In this document: one piece after another, positions 8,355-16,934 of the stretch
Position numbering within the stretch: position 1 is the stretch's first letter
Layout of the letters: the number at the start of each line of letters is the position of its first letter
Assembly: GCF_039962115.1 (NCBI RefSeq)
Contig: NZ_JAMPKJ010000016.1
Location: 1-64,000 of the forward strand
DNA: 64,000 nucleotides
Source: Funiculus sociatus GB2-C1
GTDB taxonomy: Bacteria > Cyanobacteriota > Cyanobacteriia > Cyanobacteriales > FACHB-T130
Direction: 5' to 3'
Made by a program: the position numbers and the translations under genes
The notes under the pieces: model-generated
What the model saw: the letters and a program-made list of their open reading frames with translations, nothing else
Told to the model about the DNA's origin: nothing
Databases searched by the model: none

Positions 8355-9257
8355 ATGACTGAACCCCTGATTATCCTCTCTCCTCCACGTTCTTTCTCGT
8401 CAGTTGTGTCCACTATCATCGGTCAGCATCCAGAACTGTATGGTTTTCCAGAACTTCATCTTACTGTGGGTGATACAGTGGACGAGGTCATCCGTCATCA
8501 CGAATATAGAAGAAGCCTGGAAAGTCCGCCCGGATTACTCCGAACCTTAGCACAACTAAACTATGGAGTCCAAACGACACAGAATGTTTTTAAAGCACGA
8601 GCATGGTTGGATGAACGACGAAATTGGTCTACTAAAAAACTATTCGACTATCTGCTCGATAAAGTCAGTCCTAAAATTGCTGTGGAAAAAAGTCCAATCA
8701 CAGCAATGAAACCTCAATTTCTTGAGCGTATCTATGCTTTTTTCCCAAAAGCTAATTATCTGCACCTAACTCGCCATCCGATTCCCACAAGAGCATCAAT
8801 GCTCGAATTTTTTGATAAAAAACGAAGAGTGAAAAGAGATCCTACTACAGGGTTGCCAATAGATCCGCTCAAAGATTGGTTTAATATGCATAACAATATT
8901 ATGAATTTGACTAATACACTCCCTCTGGGACAGTGTATGCGGATAAAGGGCGAGGATGTATTATCTGACCCTGATTTGTACTTACCACAAATATCTGAAT
9001 GGCTTGGCATACGGACTGACGTGGAAGCTATTGAAGCGATGAAGCATCCAGAAGATTCACCCTATGCTTGTATTGGCCCATTTCCAGCGCGTGGAGGTAA
9101 TGATACAAAGTTCATGCGTAGTCCTCGCCTGCGTCAAGGTAAAGTCCGGGAACCATCTCTTAAAGATGAATTGGAGAAGGGTGAATTGAAAGAAAATTTG
9201 GATGAAGAATTTGTTGAAAAAGTTGTCAAGTTTGCCAAGCAACTAGGCTATCGGTAG
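8355..9257 (+). CDS. Sulfotransferase family protein (copy 2)
   Basis: A 300-residue protein with the PAPS-loop strand IILSPPRSFSSVVSTIIGQH at residues 6-25 and the 3'-phosphate site NYLHLTRHPIPTRASML near residues 134-150. It also has the family-specific C-terminal element EDSPYACIGPFPARGGND. It is paralogous to the sulfotransferase at 6283-7191 along most of its length. The next gene starts 28 bases after its stop, which supports an operon with the propeller-like protein and the TauD-like dioxygenase. The expected reaction is transfer of sulfonate from PAPS to an alcohol; the acceptor is unknown but is probably a product of the adjacent megasynthases. Confidence 0.82.
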   Translation: MTEPLIILSPPRSFSSVVSTIIGQHPELYGFPELHLTVGDTVDEVIRHHEYRRSLESPPGLLRTLAQLNYGVQTTQNVFKARAWLDERRNWSTKKLFDYLLDKVSPKIAVEKSPITAMKPQFLERIYAFFPKANYLHLTRHPIPTRASMLEFFDKKRRVKRDPTTGLPIDPLKDWFNMHNNIMNLTNTLPLGQCMRIKGEDVLSDPDLYLPQISEWLGIRTDVEAIEAMKHPEDSPYACIGPFPARGGNDTKFMRSPRLRQGKVREPSLKDELEKGELKENLDEEFVEKVVKFAKQLGYR

Positions 9258-9285
9258 CGTGTTATTAACCCAGAAAGGAATAGAA

Positions 9286-10503
9286 ATGTCTAAGCTGTCT
9301 TTAATGACCGCCCAAGGATTGAAAGATATTAGTCCAGTTAATATAAACGGACTAGGGAGCATAGCTACCTCTTCGATGGCTACGTTCCAAGATCGCCTGT
9401 ACTTAGCGGCAATATGCGAGACTGGTAAAAAATCATACAATGGAAAAATATTGCGCTACGACTCAGAAAATGATAGTTGGGAAGAAGTATATGCAGCAGC
9501 ATTAGAAGGAGAAAATAATTATAAAGGTGTTGGGAGTGGTAATAGCCCTTCGGGCATACCGTTGGCGATCGCATTCTTAGAAGAAACACCTTCGCTAATC
9601 GTTAGCTTCCTTTCTCCCTCTGGTTCGCAACTTCTACGTTCAGAGGATGGCAAGACTTTTCATACCCTCCCAGAACCCCAGCTAGACAAGCATCTCCTGT
9701 CATTTCGTTGCCTCCTGCCATTCCAGAATCGGCTGTACGCCATTCCCGCAGACGATAAGGCAAAAAACGTCATCTGCGCCTGTGATGACTCTGCAACAGG
9801 CAAATGGCAAGCAGTCAATCTTCCAGGGTTCGATAGTTTAGACAATCAAGCTATTTCTCAAATAGTGGCGTTCAACAATTGCCTGTACGCCGGAACTGTA
9901 AATCCCGAAACAGGTTGCCAAATCTGGAAAATTCAGGATACCGAGCAAACACCCTATACTTGGAAAAAAATTATTTCTGATGGTGCGCGTGGGTATACCT
10001 TTAACTCCTTTGTATCTTCTATGGTTGTTTTCCAAGGCAATTTGTATTTTGCCACCGGAATGCCTGCGGATGGTTACGACAGAGGTAATGATATTCCCAT
10101 TAGTGCGCCGGAAATCATTCGTATTTATCCCGATGATAGCTGGGATTTGATTGTTGGCGCACCTAAGTTTACTCCCGATGGTTTGAAAGTTCCCTTATCA
10201 GTTATGGGTGCGGGATTCGATGATTCTCACAATTGTACGCTCCAGTTTATGACTGTTCATAATGAGTGTTTGTATGTGGGAACTCAAGGAAAAGGTGGTT
10301 TTCAGCTTTGGGCTACAGAAGATGGTGAAATATGGGAACCAATCCGTCTAGAACCATTAAGCGATCGCCGTGATATAGAAATCTATACTGTAGTAACTAC
10401 TCCGTTGGGATTAGTTACTGTTTTAGGTAAAACAAATCTCCAGAATACCGACAATCCATCGAAGCCTAAAACCCACGATTTGGAAGTTTGGTTAGGAAAG
10501 TAA
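9286..10503 (+). CDS. Propeller-like repeat protein (copy 1)
   Basis: A 405-residue protein without signal peptide or membrane segment. It is built from repeated short blades of the form LY.GT...G.QIW....DG..W, for example RLYLAAICETG, NCLYAGTVNPETGCQIW, NLYFATGMP and CLYVGTQGKGGFQLW. A beta-propeller is therefore likely. It is clearly homologous to the product of 11632-13110, for example LRSEDGKTF against LRSEDGKNF, and WKKIISDGARG against WTKVISDGAGRG. ATG 9286 is chosen over an in-frame GTG at 9259 because AAGGA lies about eight bases upstream of it. Its function is unknown. Duplication inside a polyketide locus suggests a dedicated role in that pathway. Confidence 0.75.
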   Translation: MSKLSLMTAQGLKDISPVNINGLGSIATSSMATFQDRLYLAAICETGKKSYNGKILRYDSENDSWEEVYAAALEGENNYKGVGSGNSPSGIPLAIAFLEETPSLIVSFLSPSGSQLLRSEDGKTFHTLPEPQLDKHLLSFRCLLPFQNRLYAIPADDKAKNVICACDDSATGKWQAVNLPGFDSLDNQAISQIVAFNNCLYAGTVNPETGCQIWKIQDTEQTPYTWKKIISDGARGYTFNSFVSSMVVFQGNLYFATGMPADGYDRGNDIPISAPEIIRIYPDDSWDLIVGAPKFTPDGLKVPLSVMGAGFDDSHNCTLQFMTVHNECLYVGTQGKGGFQLWATEDGEIWEPIRLEPLSDRRDIEIYTVVTTPLGLVTVLGKTNLQNTDNPSKPKTHDLEVWLGK

Positions 10504-10553
10504 ATACAAAGCCTGTTGTTGGCTGTACTGATAAACCATAAGAGGTTATGGAT

Positions 10554-11447
10554 ATGAAAACAGTGGCTATTTCTGAAAGCTTTGGCTCGATGGTCTACCA
10601 TGAAAGCGAGACTAATGTATGTAATTTAGATAAAGAGCAAATTATTAAATTATTCAAATCTTCTGGATTTTTACTGATCAGAGGATTCGATACAGACACT
10701 GAACAATTTAAAAAATTCACCGCCTCACTCAGCACAGAATTCATGCCCTATATCGGTGGCGCTTATAACCAAAGAGAGGCAATTAACGGCGACAAAACTG
10801 TTTTATCAGTAACCGGGGCAAATCTGAGATATGCAGTGCCGCTGCATGGGGAAATGTACTATACCAAAAATAAACCAAGTCTGCTGTGGTTTTATTGTGC
10901 TACTCCCCCCTTGACTGGTGGTGAAACAACAGTATGTGATGGAATCCAGGTTTATCAGAAATTGAGTGATTCCACAAAAGAATTATTTCACACAAAACGG
11001 TTGAAATATATTCGCAGCTATCCGAAATTCATGTGGCAAGAAATATATAAAACTGATGATTTGAATATAGTTAAAAGAATCTGCCAAGAAAACGATACAT
11101 CCCTAAAGGTAGATGAAAAAGACCACTCAATTACTACTGAATTTGTTACTTATGCGATTACTGAAAGCGGGACACATAAAGCTTTCATCAATAACATCTT
11201 GCCAGTAATTGCCCAGGAATACGTCCAGGGTTTGCAATCGAGTATTGTTAGGTTTGAAGACGGTTTAAAAATTCCTGATGACGTAATTTTTGAACTCAAG
11301 GACGTTACTGATAAATTGACTCTCCCGATTGCATGGCAAAAGGGAGATATCTTGATGATAGATAACACAAGATTACTTCATGGCAGAAAGTCGTTTTCTG
11401 ATAATCAAAGAGAGATTTATGTCAGGATGGGCCATTTAGCTAATTAA
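10554..11447 (+). CDS. TauD/TfdA-like Fe(II)/2OG dioxygenase
   Basis: About 298 residues of the TauD/SyrP-like clavaminate-synthase fold. The facial triad is visible as the proximal HGE in VPLHGEMYYTKNKPSLLWFY and the distal histidine in IDNTRLLHGRKSF, with a likely 2-oxoglutarate-binding arginine in REIYVRMGH. The element PPLTGGETTVCDG is typical of the family. Known members hydroxylate, desaturate or cleave sulfonated or carrier-bound substrates. Here, hydroxylation of the polyketide/lipid chain before sulfation is a reasonable inference. ATG 10554 has GAGG at an eight-base spacing; ATG 10548 would be only two bases from it. It is the last gene of the plus-strand operon, convergent with the minus-strand operon. 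Confidence 0.82.
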   Translation: MKTVAISESFGSMVYHESETNVCNLDKEQIIKLFKSSGFLLIRGFDTDTEQFKKFTASLSTEFMPYIGGAYNQREAINGDKTVLSVTGANLRYAVPLHGEMYYTKNKPSLLWFYCATPPLTGGETTVCDGIQVYQKLSDSTKELFHTKRLKYIRSYPKFMWQEIYKTDDLNIVKRICQENDTSLKVDEKDHSITTEFVTYAITESGTHKAFINNILPVIAQEYVQGLQSSIVRFEDGLKIPDDVIFELKDVTDKLTLPIAWQKGDILMIDNTRLLHGRKSFSDNQREIYVRMGHLAN

Positions 11448-11631
11448 GCATAGAACTAATAATTCATGACTAATAATATCAAAATCGGTTGATTGCCCAT
11501 AATAAAAGAATCCCGCCCCGGTCTTCGCCTGCGCCTCCGGCTCTCTGGTTGACTTGCTTCCTAAGAGTTGGGGGTGGAATCTCGGTTTCCTCGTAATTGT
11601 GGGTAATTAACCAGATTTGATATGTCTAATC

Positions 11632-13110
11632 TTATTTTCCTTGCCACACCTCAAGACCACTATTTGGGTTATCTGTGTAAGTCCATTCCCACTCATCGCT
11701 TACCTTCGTAGCTACTTTTGGGCCGAAGGGATTAGCTGTGCCGATAAAAACGCCATGAGGCGTAGAAACGATGTTGCGAACTCCATAGTTATATGGATTT
11801 TGGAATCCTTGGCGGGTGACTGGTAGCCAATTTTCTCCATCGTAGGTTCGCCACAGGTCAAAGCCGCCTTGATGCTCAATAATATTTTCTACTCCTACCC
11901 GCTTTAGGAAACTAAATAGCCTCTGAGTTTTACCCTCAAAATTGGTGTAGCGGAGGAAGATAGTCCAATCCATAGTGCCTGCATAAAGCCAGCCATCATG
12001 GATACTCATCTTCCAGATGTAGCCGCCGAAATAATTATTAAATCCCGGATAAAAGCCGCTTAGATGCTGTTTTCCTTCACGGGGATTTCCTACAATTAGT
12101 TCCCAGGAGCCATCGTGATGCAGCCTGATAATTTCAGCGGCGGCTGGCCCTATTTTATTCTGCTGATCGTAGCCGCCGCCTTGAATACCAGTGCCTACAT
12201 ATAAAGCATCATTAAAAACTACCATGCTGACCGTGATTTGATTTAAACTACCACGACCAGCACCATCTGAGATTACCTTTGTCCATTCATAGGGTGGTTC
12301 CCCTTCTGCCAAAGTACGCCATATTTGAAAACCATTGTTGTTGGCGGTTCCAGCATATAGATAATCGCCAAATCCGACTAACTCGAAAATAGCTTGATTA
12401 CTTGGATCTCCAAATCCGGGTTCATTTACTATTTGCCATTGACCTTTAGCAGGATCGCGGCTTTCACAAATAAATGGGACACCAGAAATATTATGTTTAC
12501 CTCCAGCAGAACCTGTTGGCGCTGTAAATAATTTGCCTTTAAAAGGTACGAGCAAGCGTGTACTTGTAAATTTTAAACCTATTAAACCAGGCTGGGATAC
12601 GGGGAGAAAGTTTTTGCCATCTTCACTGCGTAAAATTAAAGCCCCTTCCCCGCGCGATCGCGACCAATTCGCCAGATAAAGTACAGGCTCAGTGTCCGAT
12701 TCTCCCTGGAACACCACCATCGCCCGATAGCCAAGTTCGCGGCTAATTTCATCTCCCTCACTGCCGATAACCATCGGAGCTTGATGAACGCGCTCCCACT
12801 GTTCTAAAACTGGACTATAGCGCCAGATTTCCCCTCGTGCCTGATTTTGCTCAAACTCTGGGGAATAAACTGGATAGGGACACTCAACAGGCCAAACGCC
12901 AATTTTTACATGAGGCATTCCGGCTTTGATGAGACAGAGATTGGCGCGGGAAGTCCCAACATAGAGATGGTCTTTAAACCACGCAATCGCATGAGCGTAG
13001 CAATTATTTAAGTCTCCAAAACCGTTCTGACAAATCTTGCGAAAGTTGGATTCTTTCAGCCCTGGTTTTGGTTCTGGATTAAAAATTCTCATTTCGGTAC
13101 TAACAGGCAT
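11632..13110 (-). CDS. Propeller-like repeat protein (copy 2)
   Basis: A 492-residue paralogue of the protein at 9286-10503 with extra blades at the N-terminus. Recurrent elements are HLYVGTSRANL, VLYLANWSRSRGEGALILRS, YLYAGTANNNGFQIWRT, ALYVGTGIQGGGYD, WLYAGTMDW and GFDLWRTYDGENW. No signal peptide is seen, so a cytoplasmic location is likely. The start overlaps the end of the alpha/beta hydrolase gene by 11 bases, showing translational coupling at the tail of the long minus-strand operon. ATG 13092 is an alternative start. A catalytic role is not evident; binding or ordering of intermediates is a guess. Confidence 0.75.
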   Translation of the reverse strand: MPVSTEMRIFNPEPKPGLKESNFRKICQNGFGDLNNCYAHAIAWFKDHLYVGTSRANLCLIKAGMPHVKIGVWPVECPYPVYSPEFEQNQARGEIWRYSPVLEQWERVHQAPMVIGSEGDEISRELGYRAMVVFQGESDTEPVLYLANWSRSRGEGALILRSEDGKNFLPVSQPGLIGLKFTSTRLLVPFKGKLFTAPTGSAGGKHNISGVPFICESRDPAKGQWQIVNEPGFGDPSNQAIFELVGFGDYLYAGTANNNGFQIWRTLAEGEPPYEWTKVISDGAGRGSLNQITVSMVVFNDALYVGTGIQGGGYDQQNKIGPAAAEIIRLHHDGSWELIVGNPREGKQHLSGFYPGFNNYFGGYIWKMSIHDGWLYAGTMDWTIFLRYTNFEGKTQRLFSFLKRVGVENIIEHQGGFDLWRTYDGENWLPVTRQGFQNPYNYGVRNIVSTPHGVFIGTANPFGPKVATKVSDEWEWTYTDNPNSGLEVWQGK

Positions 13111-14056
13111 TGTCTAAATAATTAAGTTGCTTTAAAAAGCTTTTTACTGATGCTATTAATGCTTGCGGTTGAGATACTGGAAAAAAATGTCCAGCAAGAG
13201 GAACAAACTCGAAATGTGCGTGAGTCCATACTTCTTTTAAAGCATTAGCAGTTGGAAGTGTGGGCGAAGATTCACCATAAATCGCTAATGTAGGTTTGTT
13301 TATTTGCTGCAATTGCTCTAAACTAATACCTTCGATATTTTTTAAATCGCGCCGTGCCGAAGTTGTTTCCAATAACTTTAGCCAGCGTGATGCAGTGCGT
13401 TGACTATTTTCTGGCACCAATTTTGATAATAATCTGCGGAGGCGATGTTTCCCTTTTGGTAATCTCATCTGCAATCGCGCGATCGCTTCGAGTATTTGAT
13501 ACCCAGATTCTGGATCGTCTTCATCCAGTTCAACACCAATCCGGTTTAAAATTCGTTGTGTCCTTTTCCAACGGGGCCAGTCGCGCAACCTCTGCCTCGG
13601 CTGCAACACTCTCAAGCGTACATCTACCAGAATTAAACTTTCTACACGCTCTGGATAGGCACAAGCAAAATCTAAGATGACAGAACCGCCAAAGCTGTGC
13701 GCCATTAAATGAGCGGTTTCTATTCCCAAATAATCTAATAATTCCCTTAAATCCTCAGCCATTTGTGGGGGAGTATAGCCATTTTCAGGCATGGAACTTC
13801 GTCCGTGTCCGCGCAGATCGAAGAGTGTTACCGGATGGGTAACACTCAGCTCTAGTGCCAGATGATACCAAAAAGCCAAATTTGTCGCCAACCCATGCAC
13901 CATAACTAGGTTGCTTGGGATGTCGTTTTGACTATCTTGCTCCCCCTCTATTCCCTGCTCCCCTTGATAAAGGGGGTTTAAAGGAGAATCGAGGGACAAC
14001 TTTTGAGGGAGTTGAAGATAGTTTAAATCGACTGCTTTTAGGTGAGCGACAGGCAA
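13100..14056 (-). CDS. Alpha/beta hydrolase, possible chain-releasing enzyme
   Basis: A 318-residue alpha/beta hydrolase. It has VMVHGLATN (oxyanion strand), DLRGHGRS, the nucleophile elbow LMAHSFGGSV, an acid in the strand PTLAIYGESS and the histidine in PLAGHFFPVSQP. The TTG start at 14056 is supported by GGAG seven bases upstream and lies three bases after the stop of the previous gene. Residues about 22-42 (SPLNPLYQGEQGIEGEQ) are encoded by a GC-rich palindromic repeat that appears to have inserted into the gene. No thioesterase domain is present in the megasynthases, so this enzyme is a candidate for product release or editing; that is inference. Confidence 0.8.
   Translation of the reverse strand: MPVAHLKAVDLNYLQLPQKLSLDSPLNPLYQGEQGIEGEQDSQNDIPSNLVMVHGLATNLAFWYHLALELSVTHPVTLFDLRGHGRSSMPENGYTPPQMAEDLRELLDYLGIETAHLMAHSFGGSVILDFACAYPERVESLILVDVRLRVLQPRQRLRDWPRWKRTQRILNRIGVELDEDDPESGYQILEAIARLQMRLPKGKHRLRRLLSKLVPENSQRTASRWLKLLETTSARRDLKNIEGISLEQLQQINKPTLAIYGESSPTLPTANALKEVWTHAHFEFVPLAGHFFPVSQPQALIASVKSFLKQLNYLDNAC
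13940..13996. repeat. GC-rich palindromic repeat inside a gene
   Basis: Contains CCCCTT-GATA-AAGGGG and pyrimidine-rich blocks (TCCCTGCTCCCC). It is translated as a low-complexity stretch near the N-terminus of the alpha/beta hydrolase. It resembles the repeats at 17211-17280 and 22325-22401. Confidence 0.55.
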
Positions 14057-14059
14057 TTT

Positions 14060-15664
14060 CTACTCCAGGTAGCCAAGCATTTGTAGTTGAGCGAGGATTT
14101 TATCTTTTTCATCCTCGGTAATATTCCCAGACTGATTATCGACTTCTGGAGCGCGATCGCTTGCCGTTGTAGCACCTGTAACTACTGGTTTTGACTCCAA
14201 ACACTCATCAGTAAAGAAGCTCTTGGCAACCAATCCCTCCAGATTCGAGGGAATCTCTAAGCCTAAACTATACAACAAAGTGGCAGGAACATCTGCAACA
14301 TTATGTCGCTCAGCTTCAAACCCACTTTTGATACCTTTCCCTCCCGCCAGGAAAATGCCATCAGGATGATGAGTTCCTTGGGGTGATTTCCGGGGTTCCA
14401 CGGGAGGTAAGACATTGTTAATAGAAACAAAGCCGTAATCACGCAAAACTAAAGTTAAATCCGGTGCTTCTAAAAGAGCATCCCCCGAATATACATCTTC
14501 GCGCTTATAAATGGCTTGGATAATCCGTTCTCCTGTGTTCTCGTCTTTGAAATTTTCCAAGTCTTGAATTAGTTTTTCCCGGAAACTTTCATACTCTTCC
14601 GGTTTTATTCCAGGTTCTCCCGGCTTTTTAGCAACGCGAATTGCAATCCCATTGCTAGAAGGAGTTGGACAGTAAGCTAAGGTTTCTTCCCAATCTAAGT
14701 TAGCAAAATTGCTGGCTTCCCGTCTCTTTTCCGCCTCAGAGTTATCCACTTTTCTCCAAGTCAGATAACCTTTTTCATGCAAAAAGGCATTGATGCGAAC
14801 AACTTCTGTAGTTGCTGTAAAGCCATGATCCGATGCCATGAAAACTTGAGCATCTGGCCCCGCAATTTCTACAAGTCGCTGAATATAACCATCTAAGCGG
14901 CGGAAATATTCCAAGCAAGACTTCCGCATTTGTTGCTGCCAAGGCGTGTTGTGTGTGGGGTATATCCCAGGATCGAGGAATTCCCAAACTTGATGCTGAA
15001 GTTTGTCGGTACCATCAAACAAAACTGCCATCAAATCGGGACTATCTTCGGTTAGCAGTTTCTCCGCCACCCGGAACCACTGTTCCTCCCGAATAATATG
15101 ATATTTAACCCAATTTTCCAGGTCATCTGTACTCATGTAGGTTAGAGTTTGATTTTCTTTTTCAAAGTCCCACGCCAACTCTTTGGGATCGAAATCTGGA
15201 ATTTCTTTGAGTCGGTCGTACAATTCAGGTGGTGTTGTGTTGCGACGCAGATGTTTCCAGGGGACAAAACCAGGAACGAGAGAACCGGAAATCGGTCGCG
15301 GTGGTGCTGTAAATGGAAAGTTTAAAGCTACAGCGGTGCGATTTTGACGACTTGCCATTGACCAGATTGTTTCTGTACGAATATCCCGTGAATCATACAA
15401 GGTGAAATAAACATCCTGACCTTTATCTTCGTAGCGCACAAAGTCATAAACCCCATGACTTCCTGGAGTTCTTCCTGTCATAATGGAAACCCAAGCTGGC
15501 GGGGTCAAAGGATTGGGAGTTGAGCGCAATTTTGCCCGTACTCCTGTTTCCATAAACTGTTTCAGAAAAGGCATCGTTACGCCAATTTCTGGCAAATCAG
15601 AGGTGATATTATCCAGAACTGTGAAGGTAGCACCATCGAGTCCGATAAAGAGAGTGCGAGTCAT
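14060..15664 (-). CDS. Type I phosphodiesterase/alkaline phosphatase family
   Basis: A 534-residue protein of the alkaline-phosphatase superfamily (nucleotide pyrophosphatase/phosphodiesterase branch). Metal and nucleophile sites are visible: LFIGLDGATF with the first aspartate, PLTPPAWVSIMTGRTPGSHG with the likely threonine nucleophile, VLFDGTDKLQH, ASDHGFTATT, and GTHHPDGIFLAGG with further histidine and aspartate ligands. There is no signal peptide, so it should act in the cytoplasm. It starts five bases after the acyl carrier protein gene, within the operon. A phosphate- or sulfate-ester or phosphopantetheine-related substrate is possible; the specificity cannot be read from sequence. Confidence 0.82.
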   Translation of the reverse strand: MTRTLFIGLDGATFTVLDNITSDLPEIGVTMPFLKQFMETGVRAKLRSTPNPLTPPAWVSIMTGRTPGSHGVYDFVRYEDKGQDVYFTLYDSRDIRTETIWSMASRQNRTAVALNFPFTAPPRPISGSLVPGFVPWKHLRRNTTPPELYDRLKEIPDFDPKELAWDFEKENQTLTYMSTDDLENWVKYHIIREEQWFRVAEKLLTEDSPDLMAVLFDGTDKLQHQVWEFLDPGIYPTHNTPWQQQMRKSCLEYFRRLDGYIQRLVEIAGPDAQVFMASDHGFTATTEVVRINAFLHEKGYLTWRKVDNSEAEKRREASNFANLDWEETLAYCPTPSSNGIAIRVAKKPGEPGIKPEEYESFREKLIQDLENFKDENTGERIIQAIYKREDVYSGDALLEAPDLTLVLRDYGFVSINNVLPPVEPRKSPQGTHHPDGIFLAGGKGIKSGFEAERHNVADVPATLLYSLGLEIPSNLEGLVAKSFFTDECLESKPVVTGATTASDRAPEVDNQSGNITEDEKDKILAQLQMLGYLE

Positions 15665-15669
15665 TATTT

Positions 15670-15951
15670 TTACCCGTTTAATTTTTGTGTTACAAAGGTT
15701 ACTATTTCGCCTACGCTGAGGTCATCTACATAGCGACCGCCGCGCATTAGCAACTGATCGAACCCTAACTTTTGCTTAAAATGCTCTTCCAAAGTCACAA
15801 CTAAATGAATGATGTCAACAGAAGCAAAACTCAGGTCTTCTACTAACTTTGTATTACCAGTAATTCCATCTAATTCCAGTTCCCATTCTTGGGTCATATC
15901 TTGCAGAATGTTGATGATTGTTGAGTGAATGTTTGTTTCGGTGACTTGCAT
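15670..15951 (-). CDS. Free-standing acyl carrier protein
   Basis: A 93-residue carrier protein. The phosphopantetheine attachment serine is in VEDLSFASVDIIHLV, a variant of the usual DSL motif with FAS in place of DSL. Helix II continues as VTLEEHFKQKLGF, and helix III is in VDDLSVGEIVTFV. GAGG lies nine bases before the ATG. It sits directly between the phosphopantetheinyl transferase and phosphodiesterase genes. It is separate from the two carrier domains at the end of the 22768-28956 product, so it probably carries a loading or transfer intermediate. Confidence 0.85.
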   Translation of the reverse strand: MQVTETNIHSTIINILQDMTQEWELELDGITGNTKLVEDLSFASVDIIHLVVTLEEHFKQKLGFDQLLMRGGRYVDDLSVGEIVTFVTQKLNG

Positions 15952-16095
15952 GATTTTTGCCTCTTTAAAACCCGGATTGTTGCTTTTTTAATGTCGCCCC
16001 TACCCTACGAGAGGAGGAGAATCTGGCCTCCTCTCCCCTATGAGGGAAGGGAGTCGAGGGTTAGGTTTTTGTGGCGTTTATTTATGCCCATCTAT

Positions 16096-16836
16096 TTAAC
16101 ACTGACAAATAGCTAAGACTTCATTATTGCCATACCATATATTGACAGAAAAACAATCATTATTGTGAGTTACTTTTACTTGTTTACCATCAGGAGAACA
16201 GGAAGCGATCGCCCACTTTCCCGGTACTCCTTGCAATCCTGTCCCGACTGCTTTGCTGGCAGCTTCCTTGGCACACCAAAAACCGAGTGCAATCAGGAAA
16301 TTTGCCGAAGGTAGCAATTCCAATTCTGATGGGCTGAAGGCAGCATCAATCCAATCTTCAAAGCGAATATTTCCCAGTCTTTCTAAGTCGATACCAAGAC
16401 GCGATCGTCCTAAAGCTGCAACTATATAACCCCGACTGTGACTGATAGAAATATCCGGTAATGGCACCATCACCTCTAAGCTAGGACAATGCAAAAACGG
16501 TTTACCCAATTCTGTAGCTAAAATTTCAATATCTACAGGTGCAATTTCCAAGTTGAAAGCTTGTTTTGCCCACTGGCGTACAGCGTCTTTAGCAGCGATC
16601 CGACCGAATAAGCGATCGCGTCGTCTTGGCCCTTTTTCTGGTAGTTTATCCCAAATTTCCCGCTCTTTGTCATTTAACATCAAATCAGCCAGTTCCTGAT
16701 GCCAAGGATTTAGAGAAATTTCTGGTTTTGGATTTACATAAATACGCCTACAAACTAGACCCGTTTCTACTTGCATCCAAGGTTCGGAGAGGACAGGGGC
16801 AGAGGGGGAGAGAGGGAGAGGGGGAGAAGGAAGCAT
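16096..16836 (-). CDS. 4'-phosphopantetheinyl transferase-like protein
   Basis: A 246-residue Sfp-type-like transferase expected to activate the carrier domains of the locus. Key sites are DISISHSRGY (near residue 133), GIDLERLGNIR with the Mg-binding aspartate, and FWCAKEAASKAVGTGLQG with the WxxKEA/SK signature. The N-terminal stretch MLPSPPLPLSPSAPVLSEP is encoded by a purine/pyrimidine-rich repeat, so translation may really begin at ATG 16776. The gene is 98 bases after the KS-AT gene, with a hairpin between. It is one of two such transferases in the window; the other starts at 63424. Confidence 0.85.
   Translation of the reverse strand: MLPSPPLPLSPSAPVLSEPWMQVETGLVCRRIYVNPKPEISLNPWHQELADLMLNDKEREIWDKLPEKGPRRRDRLFGRIAAKDAVRQWAKQAFNLEIAPVDIEILATELGKPFLHCPSLEVMVPLPDISISHSRGYIVAALGRSRLGIDLERLGNIRFEDWIDAAFSPSELELLPSANFLIALGFWCAKEAASKAVGTGLQGVPGKWAIASCSPDGKQVKVTHNNDCFSVNIWYGNNEVLAICQC
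16795..16835. repeat. GAGGGGGA-rich simple repeat
   Basis: A run of purines on the plus strand (GAGGGGGAGAGAGGGAGAGG) that makes up the 5' end of the phosphopantetheinyl transferase reading frame and encodes a Pro/Ser-rich leader. Confidence 0.5.
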
Positions 16837-16874
16837 TTTTGTTGTCGGTAAGTAGATAAAAACCAGTTTTTACT

Positions 16875-16926
16875 AAAAACTCGGTGTTAGACACGTAAGA
16901 GTAACTTCTAAGAAAACCGAGTTTTT
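16875..16926 (-). terminator. Hairpin within the megasynthase operon
   Basis: Perfect 11-bp arms AAAAACTCGGT (16875-16885) and ACCGAGTTTTT (16916-16926), with T-rich sequence following on the minus strand, lie between the KS-AT stop and the phosphopantetheinyl transferase start. It could reduce transcription of the downstream part of the operon or be a processing site. The motif with an ACTCGG core also looks like a common cyanobacterial repeat. Confidence 0.5.
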
Positions 16927-16934
16927 TGGCTTTA

